Shown here: piece after piece, positions 1 to 9,584 of the stretch | How the letters are laid out: each line of letters opens with the position of its first letter | Position numbering within the stretch: the stretch's first letter is position 1 | Source of the DNA: Pseudolabrys sp. | GTDB taxonomy: Bacteria; Pseudomonadota; Alphaproteobacteria; Rhizobiales; Xanthobacteraceae | Assembly: GCA_026125895.1 (NCBI GenBank) | Contig: JAHCKG010000011.1 | Coordinates: 62,001 to 126,000 of the forward strand | Reading direction: 5' to 3' | Length of the DNA stretch: 64,000 nt | Translations under genes and position numbers: made by a program | The notes under the pieces: model-generated | Database searches by the model: none | What the model was told of the DNA's origin: nothing | Seen by the model: the letters and a program-made list of their open reading frames with translations, nothing else

Positions 1-329
1 AGCGCCGGATCGACGGTTTCCCCGCGCATGACGCGTTCCAGGACTTCCTTCGGCCCGTGCCGCAGGCCGTCACTCGATACCAGGATGCGGGCGCCGGCAT
101 CGGTTTCGATGGTGTAGCGCGCCTGGATGTCGGCGGCGCCATCGTTGCGGATGAACTGCCAGTCGGCGCCGCCCGGCAGCACGCGGCCGTTGAGCTTTTC
201 GCCGCGTACGGTTCCGCCAAGGATATCGATGATGCGCCGATGACCGTAGGGCGTGGCGCCCAGATCGAGAATGCCAGCCAGTTCAGCGTGAATGGTGAAG
301 ATCGGTTGGTCGCTCAGGATGGCGGTCAC
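1..329 (-). CDS. DUF3237 (UPF0311) family protein, partial
   Basis: The minus strand reads in frame off the left edge, so the C-terminus is missing. The visible protein contains 'IFTIHAELAGILDLGATPYG', 'RRIIDILGGTVRG' and 'GRVLPGGADWQ', which match the DUF3237 family of small beta-barrel proteins. No biochemical role is established; members often sit in catabolic clusters for aromatic or acyl-CoA compounds, which fits the pcaF neighbour here. I chose the GTG at 329 because a GGGAG lies 9 nt upstream. An in-frame ATG at 347 would add six residues but has no visible ribosome binding site. It is divergent from pcaF. Confidence 0.75.
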   Translation of the reverse strand, partial: MTAILSDQPIFTIHAELAGILDLGATPYGHRRIIDILGGTVRGEKLNGRVLPGGADWQFIRNDGAADIQARYTIETDAGARILVSSDGLRHGPKEVLERVMRGETVDPA

Positions 330-366
330 CGGCGTGCGCTCCCACATGTCGTCAAAAGATGGCCAT

Positions 367-395
367 TTGACCCTGTCCCGGACGGGCCGTAAATA
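367..395 (+). promoter_or_regulatory. candidate promoter for pcaF
   Basis: TTGACC at 367-372 is followed after 17 bp by TAAATA at 390-395, a fair sigma70-like pair about 75 bp before the pcaF start, in the gap between the divergent DUF3237 gene and pcaF. The -35 half is good and the -10 half is weak. Inferred from sequence only. Confidence 0.3.
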
Positions 396-469
396 CGAGG
401 CCGCTTGGAACCCGGCGCGATCTCATCGCGCATGACGGCGGTGCAAGGGGCGGTGCAAGGAAAGTTGTG

Positions 470-1690
470 ATGACCGACAAGATCCGTGACGTTTTCATCT
501 GCGACGCCGTTCGCACGCCGATCGGCCGCTACGGCGGCTCGCTGGCCAAGGTGCGTACCGACGATCTTGCCGCCGTGCCGCTGAAGGCGCTGATGGCGCG
601 CAATCCGAAAGCCGATTGGGAAAAGCTCGAGGAGGTCGTCTTCGGCTGCGCCAATCAGGCGGGCGAAGACAACCGCAACGTCGCGCGCATGGCTGCCTTG
701 CTGTCGGGCCTGCCCGTTTCGGTGCCGGGCATTACCGTGAACCGGCTGTGCGCCTCGGGCCTCAATGCGGTGGGCGACGTCGCCCGAGCCATTCGTTCTG
801 GCGAAATGGAATTCGCCATTGCCGGCGGCGTCGAGTCGATGACCCGCGCGCCCTTCGTACAGGGCAAGGCGACCGAAGCCTTCTCGCGTTCGGCGGAGAT
901 CTATGACACCACCATCGGCTGGCGTTTCATCAATCCGCTGATGAAGGCGCAGTACGGCGTCGATTCCATGCCGGAGACCGGCGAGAACGTCGCCGAGGAT
1001 TATCAGGTGTCGCGCGCCGATCAGGACCTGTTCGCGCTGCGCTCGCAGCAGAAGGCGGGCAAGGCGATCGCCGCCGGCTTCTTTGCGCAGGAGATCGTTG
1101 CGGTCGAGATCGCCGGCCGCAAGGGCGAAGTGGTGAAGGTGGACAAGGACGAGCATCCGCGTCCCGACACCACGCTCGAGCAGCTTACCAAGTTGAAAAC
1201 GCCGTTCCGCAATCCGGGCACCGTGACCGCCGGCAACGCCTCCGGCGTCAACGACGGCGCCGCGGCGCTGATCCTTGCCTCGGAAGCCGCGGTGAAGGCA
1301 CATGGTTTGACGCCGCGCGCCCGCGTGCTCGGCATGGCGTCGGCTGCTGTCCCACCGCGCGTCATGGGCATCGGCCCCGTGCCCTCGACGCAGAAGCTGC
1401 TGGCGCGGCTCGGCCACAAGATCACGCAGTATGACGTGATCGAATTGAACGAAGCCTTTGCTTCGCAATCGCTCGCCGTCATGCGGCAACTCGGTCTGCC
1501 CGACGACGCCGAACACGTTAATCCCAATGGCGGCGCCATCGCGTTGGGCCACCCGCTCGGCATGTCCGGTGCGCGTCTGGCATTGACAGCGACCCATGCG
1601 CTGGAACAAAGGTCTGGCAAGCTGGCGCTCGCGACGATGTGCGTCGGTGTCGGTCAGGGCGTCTCGCTGGCGCTCGAACGGATCGCCTGA
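470..1690 (+). CDS. pcaF: 3-oxoadipyl-CoA thiolase
   Basis: Thiolase of 406 residues that splits beta-ketoadipyl-CoA into succinyl-CoA and acetyl-CoA, the last step of the beta-ketoadipate pathway. The nucleophilic cysteine is C94 in NRLCASGLNA; the C-terminal half has the NPNGGAIALGHPLG histidine motif and the LATMCVGVGQG second cysteine motif. Specificity as PcaF rather than a general acetyl-CoA thiolase is inferred from the N-terminal VFICDAVRTPIGRYGG signature and from pcaH and pcaG directly downstream; a second thiolase in the window (31482-32657) is phaA-like. The ATG at 470 follows an AAGGAAAG; a GTG immediately before it (467) is less likely. Confidence 0.93.
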   Translation: MTDKIRDVFICDAVRTPIGRYGGSLAKVRTDDLAAVPLKALMARNPKADWEKLEEVVFGCANQAGEDNRNVARMAALLSGLPVSVPGITVNRLCASGLNAVGDVARAIRSGEMEFAIAGGVESMTRAPFVQGKATEAFSRSAEIYDTTIGWRFINPLMKAQYGVDSMPETGENVAEDYQVSRADQDLFALRSQQKAGKAIAAGFFAQEIVAVEIAGRKGEVVKVDKDEHPRPDTTLEQLTKLKTPFRNPGTVTAGNASGVNDGAAALILASEAAVKAHGLTPRARVLGMASAAVPPRVMGIGPVPSTQKLLARLGHKITQYDVIELNEAFASQSLAVMRQLGLPDDAEHVNPNGGAIALGHPLGMSGARLALTATHALEQRSGKLALATMCVGVGQGVSLALERIA

Positions 1691-1710
1691 AGCGAAAAAG
1701 GAACAACAAC

Positions 1711-2421
1711 GTGTCGCTGATCTATCCGACCAAGAGCCTCGAGAATTTCCCGAAGCATCTGACGCCGGGATACAAGAGTACCCTCAAGCGCTCGCCGACC
1801 AAGCCGCTGATGATCATTCCGCACACCTTGTCGGAATTGACCGGTCCGGTTTACGGCCACAACGCCGTGCAGGAAGGCGACAACGACCTGACCAGGCAGC
1901 ATCAGGGCGAACCGCTCGGCGAGCGCATCATCGTTCACGGCCAGGTGCTCGACGAAGACCGCCGCCCGGTGAAGAACGCGCTGGTCGAGCTGTGGCAGGC
2001 CAATGCCTGCGGCCGCTACGTTCACAACGTCGATCAACATCCGGCGCCGCTCGACCCGAACTTCACCGGCGCGGGCCGTACCATCAGCGACGACAACGGC
2101 TACTATAAATTCATCACCATCAAGCCCGGCGCCTATCCGTGGGGCAATCACCCCAATGCCTGGCGTCCCAACCACATCCACTTCTCGGTGTTCGGCCACT
2201 CCTTCGTGTCGCGCCTCGTGACGCAGATGTATTTCCCGGGCGATTACCTGTTCCCGTTCGATCCGATCTTCAATTCGGTAACCGACGAGAAGGCGCGCAA
2301 CCGCATGGTGGCGAGCTTCGATCTCGACAACACCGTGCCGGACTGGGCGCTGGCCTTCAAATTCGACATCGTGCTGCGCGGCCGCGAGGCCACCCCGCTC
2401 GACAACGACGACCATCACTAA
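1711..2421 (+). CDS. pcaH: protocatechuate 3,4-dioxygenase beta subunit
   Basis: Iron-binding subunit of protocatechuate 3,4-dioxygenase, which cleaves the ring of protocatechuate between its hydroxyls to give beta-carboxy-cis,cis-muconate. 236 residues, a normal length. The four expected Fe(III) ligands are visible with family spacing: Y103 (GRY), Y142 (AYPW), H155 and H157 (NHIHFS). The start is GTG 1711, preceded by AAAAAGGA eight bases upstream; upstream in-frame codons run back into pcaF. It lies 20 bp after pcaF and 14 bp before pcaG, so the three are almost certainly one operon. Confidence 0.96.
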   Translation: MSLIYPTKSLENFPKHLTPGYKSTLKRSPTKPLMIIPHTLSELTGPVYGHNAVQEGDNDLTRQHQGEPLGERIIVHGQVLDEDRRPVKNALVELWQANACGRYVHNVDQHPAPLDPNFTGAGRTISDDNGYYKFITIKPGAYPWGNHPNAWRPNHIHFSVFGHSFVSRLVTQMYFPGDYLFPFDPIFNSVTDEKARNRMVASFDLDNTVPDWALAFKFDIVLRGREATPLDNDDHH

Positions 2422-2435
2422 GGGCGTTCCTCATC

Positions 2436-3047
2436 ATGTCCGAAATCACGCCGTCGCAGACCGTCGGTCCGTTCTTCGCCTATGGCCTCACACCGGTCGG
2501 GCGCTGCGAGTGGGACCCGAACGGCACCTATTCGTGGAAGAACTCGGTCGAGTCGAACCTCGTCACGCCGGATGTTTCCGGCAGCCGCATCCGCATCGAA
2601 GGCACCATCTTCGACGGCGACGACAAGCCGATCAACGACTGCATGATCGAGATCTGGCAGGCCGATGCGCAAGGCCGCTATGCCAGCCCGGCCGACAACC
2701 GCGCGCTGCCCAACAGCCAGTTCAAGGGTTTTGGCCGCTCGGCGACCGACAAGGCCGGCCTGTTCGTGTTCGACACGATCAAGCCCGGCGCGGTGCCGGG
2801 CCCCGGCGGCAAGCCGCAGGCCCCGCACATCGTCGTCGCCATCTTCTCGCGCGGCATGTTGCGCCAGGTCTATACGCGGCTGTATTTCTCCGACGAGGCG
2901 GCGAACGCCACCGATGCCGTGCTCAATCTGGTGCCGGCCGATCGCCGCGGCACGCTGATCGCCCAGAAGCAGGGCGGCGAGCCGCCGGTGTACCGCTTCG
3001 AGGTGCACATGCAGGGCGACAAGGAAACGGTGTTCTTCGAGATCTGA
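2436..3047 (+). CDS. pcaG: protocatechuate 3,4-dioxygenase alpha subunit
   Basis: Partner of PcaH in the alpha-beta dioxygenase; 203 residues. Begins with the alpha-subunit signature MSEITPSQTVGPFFAYGL and keeps the intradiol fold (IEIWQADAQGRY, FDTIKPGAVPG) but lacks the full Tyr/Tyr/His/His iron set: the position of PcaH 'NHIHF' reads 'PHIVV'. This is normal for the alpha subunit, which shapes the active-site pocket without holding iron. Last gene of the pcaFHG operon, followed by a strong terminator. Confidence 0.96.
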   Translation: MSEITPSQTVGPFFAYGLTPVGRCEWDPNGTYSWKNSVESNLVTPDVSGSRIRIEGTIFDGDDKPINDCMIEIWQADAQGRYASPADNRALPNSQFKGFGRSATDKAGLFVFDTIKPGAVPGPGGKPQAPHIVVAIFSRGMLRQVYTRLYFSDEAANATDAVLNLVPADRRGTLIAQKQGGEPPVYRFEVHMQGDKETVFFEI

Positions 3048-3076
3048 CGCGGCGGACCACCGGTCGATGACATCAG

Positions 3077-3112
3077 AGGCGGGCGCCAGCGGCGTCCGCC
3101 TTTTTCTTTTTT
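3077..3112 (+). terminator. rho-independent terminator after pcaFHG
   Basis: A GC-rich hairpin (AGGCGGGCGCC / GGCGTCCGCCT, loop AG) is followed by a T-rich run TTTTTCTTTTTT. It sits 30 bp after the pcaG stop. Confidence 0.85.
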
Positions 3113-3126
3113 GCCGATTTACATGA

Positions 3127-3277
3127 TGCCCACTTATGCCCACTCTCGATTGAAATTGAGTGGGCAGGCGACGGCCGATTGGGCGCAAAAATTTATCCTG
3201 CCAAGTCGTCAAACATATCTGGCTGATTCGTAATGATTATTTCCGCTTCGGCCGTCTGCCCACATTATCTGCCCAAC
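3127..3277. promoter_or_regulatory. cluster of TGCCCAC repeats upstream of the HTH-methyltransferase gene
   Basis: TGCCCACT occurs at 3127-3134 and 3137-3144 (exactly 10 bp apart), inverted as AGTGGGCA at 3159-3166, and as TGCCCACA at 3257 and TGCCCAAC at 3270. The second and third copies form an inverted repeat with 9-bp arms (TGCCCACTC / GAGTGGGCA) and a 12-bp spacer. The 260-bp gap between the pcaG terminator and the next gene otherwise holds nothing recognisable. Number, spacing and symmetry suggest protein-binding sites; which regulator binds is unknown. Confidence 0.4.
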
Positions 3278-3371
3278 TTTCCGTTGCTGATTTTTTGTTT
3301 GACGCCGTGGCCCGGTCTTGGTTCGCTTGAGACCTGCAGCGACCGCCAAGAGTCGCCGCGAGGGAAACGCC

Positions 3372-4778
3372 ATGAACGAGGTCATTCTTCAGGAGATCAG
3401 CGAGTTCTGCCGCCAGCGCGGCCTCGCCGAGAGCACCTTCGGTCGCCGCGCGGTCAACGACGGCAAGCTCGCCAGCCGGCTGCGCAATGGCGGCCGCATC
3501 ACCACCGACACGCTGGAGCGCATCCGCTCCTTCATGGCGCAGAGCGGCGACGACGGCGCCGCGCGCCGCCGCGTTCTGTTCGACGCGCCCGTGACGCACA
3601 CGCTTCCCGTCATCAGGACCCAGACCGCACCCATGGCCGCGCAAGGCAACGAAGACCCGCAACGCAATTTCCGCTTCTTCGACAATCGCCAGAAGTATCT
3701 GCTGTTCGTGAATACGTGCAGCGAGAAATGGGAAGTGGCGCAGCGCGTCTCGCTCGAACTCGCCAACATCCATCCGCGGCCGCCGGCGGTGCGCGTGTTC
3801 GACGCCGGCATCGGCGACGGCACGGTGCTGACGCGCGTCATGCGCTCGATGCACGACAAGTTTCCGACCATGCCGTTCTATATCGTCGGCAAGGAGATCA
3901 GCCTCGAGGACGTCCGCCTCGCGCTGCAGAAGATGCCCGACCGCTTCATGGAGCATCCGTCGTCGGTCGTGGTGCTGACCAACCTCGCTTATGCCGAGGC
4001 GCCGTGGCTCGCCGCCAAATCGCTGTCCGCCGCGACGTCGATGGTGTGGAAGGACGTGGCGCTCGACGGCAACACCGCGCATTCCTTCGAGGAGCAGATC
4101 ACGGCGCTGGAGCCTTTCCTCGCCGAGAACTGGAAGGCCAAGGTGTCGCCGAAGAGCGGCAACCCGGTCTACGAGCGGCCGGTGGTGCTGGTGCTGTATC
4201 GCAACGATCACCGCTTCCTGCTCGACCAGGTCATCCCGAAGCCGGGCAGCTCGCAGGCCGACTACGACCTCGTCATCGCCTCGCAGCCCTATCGCGCGCG
4301 CGCCTCTCTGGAGTTCAAGGCCAAGCGCGTGCTGGCGCCGCTCGCCCGCGCGCTCGGGCCCGGCGGCCGCATGATCGCCATCCAGTCTTACGGCCACGAT
4401 CCGGGCATGGAGATCATTCACAAGGTGTGGCCGGAGGACAATCCGTTCCTGCACAGCCGCCATGACCTGCTCAAGGAAACCAAGCAGGAGCTGGGCGCCG
4501 CCGGCCGCGATCTCAACTTCAACACCTATTCCGACCAGCGCTCGCTGTTCCGCTACGACATGCACACGCTGCCGACGGAGGTATCGTCGTCGATCGGTAC
4601 CTCGACATTGCTGGCAGCGTGGAATGCAGCGGTCTATGTCGCGCAAGTCGAGGATGACCGGCTGTCCGACGTCAATGCCGACCGGCGCTATGTCGATGCC
4701 ACGCGCGAGGTGCTGCAGAAGCATGGCGGGCTGTGGTTCTACGACGAGTCGTTCGTCATCTCGCGCCGCCGACAGTAG
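3372..4778 (+). CDS. HTH-like N-terminal domain plus SAM-dependent methyltransferase-like domain, function unknown
   Basis: 468 residues. The first ~60 (STFGRRAVNDGKLASRLRNG, then an RITTDTLERIRSFM helix) resemble the small helix-turn-helix-like modules seen at the start of many Hyphomicrobiales proteins. From about residue 100 a class I methyltransferase-like fold follows, with motif I VFDAGIGDGT at 142-151 and an acidic residue after strand 2 (E175). The C-terminal third (residues 380-468) is not recognised. Substrate unknown. The ATG at 3372 follows GAGGGAAA. It lies 37 bp before the metF-like gene and probably shares its transcript, which links it to the C1/O-demethylation genes. It could methylate a small molecule, or be a regulator that senses SAM; neither is shown. 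Confidence 0.75.
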   Translation: MNEVILQEISEFCRQRGLAESTFGRRAVNDGKLASRLRNGGRITTDTLERIRSFMAQSGDDGAARRRVLFDAPVTHTLPVIRTQTAPMAAQGNEDPQRNFRFFDNRQKYLLFVNTCSEKWEVAQRVSLELANIHPRPPAVRVFDAGIGDGTVLTRVMRSMHDKFPTMPFYIVGKEISLEDVRLALQKMPDRFMEHPSSVVVLTNLAYAEAPWLAAKSLSAATSMVWKDVALDGNTAHSFEEQITALEPFLAENWKAKVSPKSGNPVYERPVVLVLYRNDHRFLLDQVIPKPGSSQADYDLVIASQPYRARASLEFKAKRVLAPLARALGPGGRMIAIQSYGHDPGMEIIHKVWPEDNPFLHSRHDLLKETKQELGAAGRDLNFNTYSDQRSLFRYDMHTLPTEVSSSIGTSTLLAAWNAAVYVAQVEDDRLSDVNADRRYVDATREVLQKHGGLWFYDESFVISRRRQ

Positions 4779-4815
4779 CGGCGGCGCGGCAGGATACCGA
4801 TAAGGCAGGTTTACG

Positions 4816-5664
4816 ATGCTGATGAAAACGCCGCCGGCGACGATCGCGCGCCGCTTCTCGATCGAAGCGACGCGGCCCAAGCCGGCCGAGATCGCCGCCA
4901 TCGCCGCGGCCGTGCCGAAGGGCACCGAGGTCTATCTGCCGGCGGTGCCGACGCAGAGCGACGACGATCTGGTCCTCGCCGCCACGCAGGTGCGGCAGGC
5001 CGGGCTCGAGCCTGTCGTGCACATCGCCGCGCGCCGCGTGCCGAGCGCCGAGGCGTTGAGCGGGCTGCTGACGCGTCTCCACGGCGAAGCGCAACTGCGC
5101 CGGCTGCTGGTGATCGGCGGCGACATCGATCCCATCGGACCGTTCGCCGATGCACTGGCGGTGATCCAGAAAGGCAGGTTGCGCGAAGCCGGCATCGAGC
5201 TGATCGGCATCGGCGCTTACCCGGAAGGCCATCCGCAGATCCCGGCGCAGCGGCTCGCCGCCTCGCTCGACGAGAAGATCGCCGCCGCCGTGACGCAGGG
5301 CCTTGCCGTGCGTCTCGTCAGCCAGTTCTCGTTCTCACCGGACGGCATCGTCGGCTGGCTGACGCAACTGCGCGCCTGCGGCATCGAGCAGCCGGTCAGC
5401 GTCGGCATGGTTGGGCCGACCTCGGTGCCGGCCTTGCTACGTTTCGCCAAGCGCTGCGGCGTCGCCACGTCGCTCAAGGGCATGATGTCGGGCGCGGCCA
5501 CGGCGCTGATCGGCAATGTCGGCCCCGACCGCATCATCGCCGCGCTCGACGCAGCGCAGGATGCGATTGGCGAGGTGCAACCGCACTACTTCACCTTCGG
5601 CAATCTTGCCGCGACGGCGGAGTACGCGGCGGCGATGGCGAGGAAGGAAATTGCGGCGGCTTGA
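4816..5664 (+). CDS. methylenetetrahydrofolate reductase-like protein (MetF family)
   Basis: 282 residues with the MetF TIM-barrel pattern: IEATRPKPAEI near the N-terminus, VYLPAVPTQSDDDL (the usual AVTYGA-like strand), LVIGGDIDPIG for the folate/flavin pocket, and the late SQFSFSPDGIVGWL segment. MetF interconverts 5,10-methylene-THF and 5-methyl-THF using FAD. In Sphingobium SYK-6 a metF is co-transcribed with ligM to recycle the methyl-THF made by O-demethylation; the same pairing is present here, but convergent rather than in one operon. It is somewhat divergent from housekeeping MetF, so a dedicated catabolic role is likely. Confidence 0.82.
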   Translation: MLMKTPPATIARRFSIEATRPKPAEIAAIAAAVPKGTEVYLPAVPTQSDDDLVLAATQVRQAGLEPVVHIAARRVPSAEALSGLLTRLHGEAQLRRLLVIGGDIDPIGPFADALAVIQKGRLREAGIELIGIGAYPEGHPQIPAQRLAASLDEKIAAAVTQGLAVRLVSQFSFSPDGIVGWLTQLRACGIEQPVSVGMVGPTSVPALLRFAKRCGVATSLKGMMSGAATALIGNVGPDRIIAALDAAQDAIGEVQPHYFTFGNLAATAEYAAAMARKEIAAA

Positions 5665-5690
5665 AATCGCGTCGTCCGACGAACTCGGCG

Positions 5691-5804
5691 CTCCCCCTCT
5701 CCCCTTGGGGTAGAGGGTTGGGGTGAGGGGGCAAGTGAATCTCGATAGTTTGTAACCCCTCACCCGCCGCGCTTCGCGCGGCGACCTCTCCCTATGGGAG
5801 AGGT
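5691..5804. repeat. dispersed intergenic palindrome (CTCCCC... type)
   Basis: CTCCCCCTCTCCCC...GAGGGTTGGGGTGAGGGG pairs with CCCCTCACCCGCCGCG...ACCTCTCC...GGGAGAGGT. The same type recurs at 22947-23077 and 39646-39778. Confidence 0.7.
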
Positions 5805-5811
5805 AAAGGAC

Positions 5812-5851
5812 AAAAAAAGCGCGGCACCCTTTCGGATGCCGCGCCTTTTTT
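5812..5851. terminator. bidirectional terminator between metF-like gene and ligM
   Basis: AAAAAAA, then stem GCGCGGCA (5819-5826), a 10-nt loop, TGCCGCGC (5837-5844) and CTTTTTT. The A run on one side and T run on the other allow termination from both directions, as expected between convergent genes. The rest of the ~305-bp gap is filled by the two flanking repeats. Confidence 0.85.
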
Positions 5852-5870
5852 ATGAATCAAAGAACTCTCC

Positions 5871-5958
5871 GTCATGCCCGGCCTTGTGCCGGGCATCCAC
5901 GTCTCTGGCGAAAGCAAGAAGTAAGACGTGGATGGCCGGGACAAGCCCGGCCATGACG
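5871..5958. repeat. dispersed intergenic palindrome (ATGCCCGGC... type)
   Basis: GTCATGCCCGGC...GCCGGGCATCCACGTC is followed by an inverted GACGTGGATGGCCGGG...CCGGCCATGAC. Near-copies lie at 32779-32890 and 33645-33730. Confidence 0.75.
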
Positions 5959-5969
5959 CTGAGGGCTAT

Positions 5970-7379
<1,410 letters not shown>

Positions 7380-7536
7380 TCACTCCCTTTGACTGTCGTT
7401 CGCTGTCGTCCGCGACCTACCTGATCGGGTCAATCGGCCCAAGCCGTATTCCGTAAGTCAGGAACTATCGCTAAAAATCATCAGATTTTGCCAGAATTAG
7501 CCTCAGAACGAGGCCGGATTTGGCATTTGCAGATGA

Positions 7537-7550
7537 TGTCGTATACAACA
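7537..7550. promoter_or_regulatory. candidate GntR/FCD operator between ligM and its regulator
   Basis: TGTCGTATACAACA is a near-perfect palindrome (TGTYGTATACRACA) and resembles sites of VanR/FadR-type GntR proteins, which favour TGTATAC-like cores. It lies in the 226-bp gap between divergent ligM and the GntR gene, 50 bp before the regulator's start and 163 bp before ligM, so it could govern both. Confidence 0.55.
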
Positions 7551-7599
7551 TGCATTCTGACATCCTCAAGGATTGGGCAGAAATAAAAGGAGCCCACCG

Positions 7600-8370
7600 G
7601 TGCCCACCGCCGTTCCCGACGTCGATCGCGCTTCGTCCCAGACCGTGAAAGCGCAACTCGCGCTCCGCGACCTGATCCTGTCGGGCGATCTCAAGCCCGG
7701 CGACCGCATTTCCGAGCTCAATCTGGTCGACCGTCTCGGCATGTCGCGTACCCCGATCCGCATGGCGCTGGCCCGGCTCGAGGACGAAGGCTTCCTCGAG
7801 GCCATCCCGTCGGGCGGCTTCACCATCAAGGCCTTCAGCGAGCGCGACGTCTACGACGCCATCGAATTGCGCGGCACGCTGGAAGGCTTTGCCGCCCGTA
7901 TTGCCGCCGAGCGCAGCGTGCGCGGCCGCCTGATCGAGGACATGAAGGCTACATTGCGACGGATCGACGACATCGCCGCGCTGCCGGCGCTCAGCGTCGA
8001 TCACTTTTCCGATTACGTCGGCCTCAACGCCCGCTTCCATGCGCTGCTGGTCGAGGCTGCCGACAGTCCGGTGCTCAAGCGCCAGATCGAACGTACGCTC
8101 AATTTGCCATTCGCCTCGCCGAGCGGCTTCGTCCGCGTCCAGGCGGAAATGCCGGAAGCGCGCAAGATTCTCATTATCGCCCAGGATCATCACCACTGCG
8201 TCGTTCGAGCCATCGAGGATCGTGAAGGCACCCGCGCCGAGGCGCTGATGCGCGAGCATGCCCGGCTGGCGCAACGTAATCTCCAGCTCGCGCTGCGGGA
8301 TCAGGGCACGCGCAGCCTGCTACCGGGCGCCGTGCTGATCCGCGGCGCCACGCTCAGCGGCGCGTTCTGA
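7600..8370 (+). CDS. GntR-family transcriptional regulator, FCD subfamily
   Basis: 256 residues: an N-terminal winged helix-turn-helix (LRDLILSGDLKPGDRISELN, then GMSRTPIRMALARLEDEGFL) and an all-helical FCD ligand domain from about residue 85 (YDAIELRGTLEGFAARIAAE). FCD members usually repress catabolic operons and respond to a carboxylic acid, VanR being the example for vanillate. The divergent position next to ligM and the palindrome between them make it the likely regulator of the O-demethylation genes; the ligand is unknown. The GTG at 7600 follows AAAAGGAG by seven bases; an upstream TTG would place the start before that ribosome site. Confidence 0.9.
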   Translation: MPTAVPDVDRASSQTVKAQLALRDLILSGDLKPGDRISELNLVDRLGMSRTPIRMALARLEDEGFLEAIPSGGFTIKAFSERDVYDAIELRGTLEGFAARIAAERSVRGRLIEDMKATLRRIDDIAALPALSVDHFSDYVGLNARFHALLVEAADSPVLKRQIERTLNLPFASPSGFVRVQAEMPEARKILIIAQDHHHCVVRAIEDREGTRAEALMREHARLAQRNLQLALRDQGTRSLLPGAVLIRGATLSGAF

Positions 8371-8471
8371 GGCCTGCCCACTGACGACGTCCCACTCACC
8401 GTGCTAAGGCACACCCGAACTGAAGCCGCGGTCGGGTCCTATTTCCCGCGGTCAAATTGTTGGAGGAACGA

Positions 8472-9584
8472 ATGTCCCAGAGAACCAAACCGCCATTCCG
8501 CGCCGATCAGGTCGGCTCGATCCTGCGCACCGCCGCGATCCATGAAGCGCGGACCAAGCACGAAAAGGGTGAGATCACCGACGCTCAACTCAAGGCGATT
8601 GAAGACGCCGAAATCATCAAGATCATCAAGAAGCAGGAAGAGATCGGCCTGCAGCCGGTGACCGACGGCGAATTCCGCCGCGCCTGGTGGCACTACGACT
8701 TCTTCGGCATGCTCGACGGGGTCGATGTCGTCGCCTCCGACCACGGCATCCAGTTCCAGGGCGTGCAGACCAAGATGCAGGTGCTGAACATCACCGGCAA
8801 GATCGGCTTCTCCGACAGCCACCCGATGCTCGAGCACTTCAAGTTCCTCAAGGCGCATACCAGCCGCACGCCGAAGATGACCATCCCGGCGCCGAGCGTG
8901 ATGCATTTCCGCCTCGAGCCCGACGCGGTGAAGACCAACGTCTATGCGAACCGCGACGCCATCTTCGACGACCTCGCCGTCGCCTATCAGAAGGCGGTGA
9001 AGGCGTTCTACGACGCCGGCTGCCGCTATCTGCAGTTCGACGACACCGCCTGGGCTTATCTGTGCTCGCAGGAAGAACTCAAGAAGGCGCGCGATCGCGG
9101 CCTCGACGTCGATCATCTGCAGGACAGCTACACGACGATGATCAACAAGGCGCTGTCGGTGAAGCCGGCCGACATGACGATCACCACCCATGTCTGCCGC
9201 GGCAACTTCCGCTCCACCTTCATCTCGTCGGGCGGCTACGAACCGGTGGCCAAGAACCTGCTCGAGAAGTGCAACTACGACGGCTACTTCCTCGAATACG
9301 ACACCGACCGCGCCGGCGGTTTCGAGCCGCTGCGCTACCTGCCGAAGGGCAACAAGATCGTCGTGCTCGGCCTCGTCACCTCGAAGAGCGGCACGCTGGA
9401 GAAGAAGGACGACATCAAGAAGCGCATCAACGAGGCGACAAAGTTCGTCGCGCTCGAGCAGCTCGCTTTGTCGCCGCAGTGCGGCTTCGCCTCGACCGAG
9501 GAAGGAAATACGCTGGCCGAGGACGAGCAGTGGGCCAAGCTGAAGATGATCCTCGAAATCTCGAAGGACGTCTGGGGCGCCTGA
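8472..9584 (+). CDS. short MetE-like (cobalamin-independent methionine synthase family) methyltransferase
   Basis: 370 residues, covering only the C-terminal catalytic barrel of MetE (full MetE is ~750). The zinc ligands are intact: H240 and C242 in TTHVCRGN, E275 in GYFLEYD and C337 in SPQCGF. MetE moves a methyl group from a folate to homocysteine. Proteins of this short class may use another methyl donor or acceptor because they lack the N-terminal half that helps bind polyglutamyl folate. Next to ligM and a metF-like gene it is a plausible sink for the methyl group, an inference. GGAGG precedes the ATG. Its stop directly abuts the stop of the convergent RlpA-like gene. Confidence 0.88.
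   Translation: MSQRTKPPFRADQVGSILRTAAIHEARTKHEKGEITDAQLKAIEDAEIIKIIKKQEEIGLQPVTDGEFRRAWWHYDFFGMLDGVDVVASDHGIQFQGVQTKMQVLNITGKIGFSDSHPMLEHFKFLKAHTSRTPKMTIPAPSVMHFRLEPDAVKTNVYANRDAIFDDLAVAYQKAVKAFYDAGCRYLQFDDTAWAYLCSQEELKKARDRGLDVDHLQDSYTTMINKALSVKPADMTITTHVCRGNFRSTFISSGGYEPVAKNLLEKCNYDGYFLEYDTDRAGGFEPLRYLPKGNKIVVLGLVTSKSGTLEKKDDIKKRINEATKFVALEQLALSPQCGFASTEEGNTLAEDEQWAKLKMILEISKDVWGA

Noticed and set aside
467..469. GTG start for pcaF one codon upstream of the ATG
   Set aside because: The ATG at 470 has equal or better spacing to AAGGAAAG and is the usual codon for the family.
326..1609. 427-residue minus-strand ORF opposite pcaF
   Set aside because: Antisense shadow of the thiolase with His/Arg/Gly-rich composition and no domain; pcaF is supported by catalytic motifs.
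3237..4925. 562-residue minus-strand ORF opposite the HTH-methyltransferase gene
   Set aside because: Antisense to a gene with motif I and a ribosome site; no recognisable domains in the shadow.
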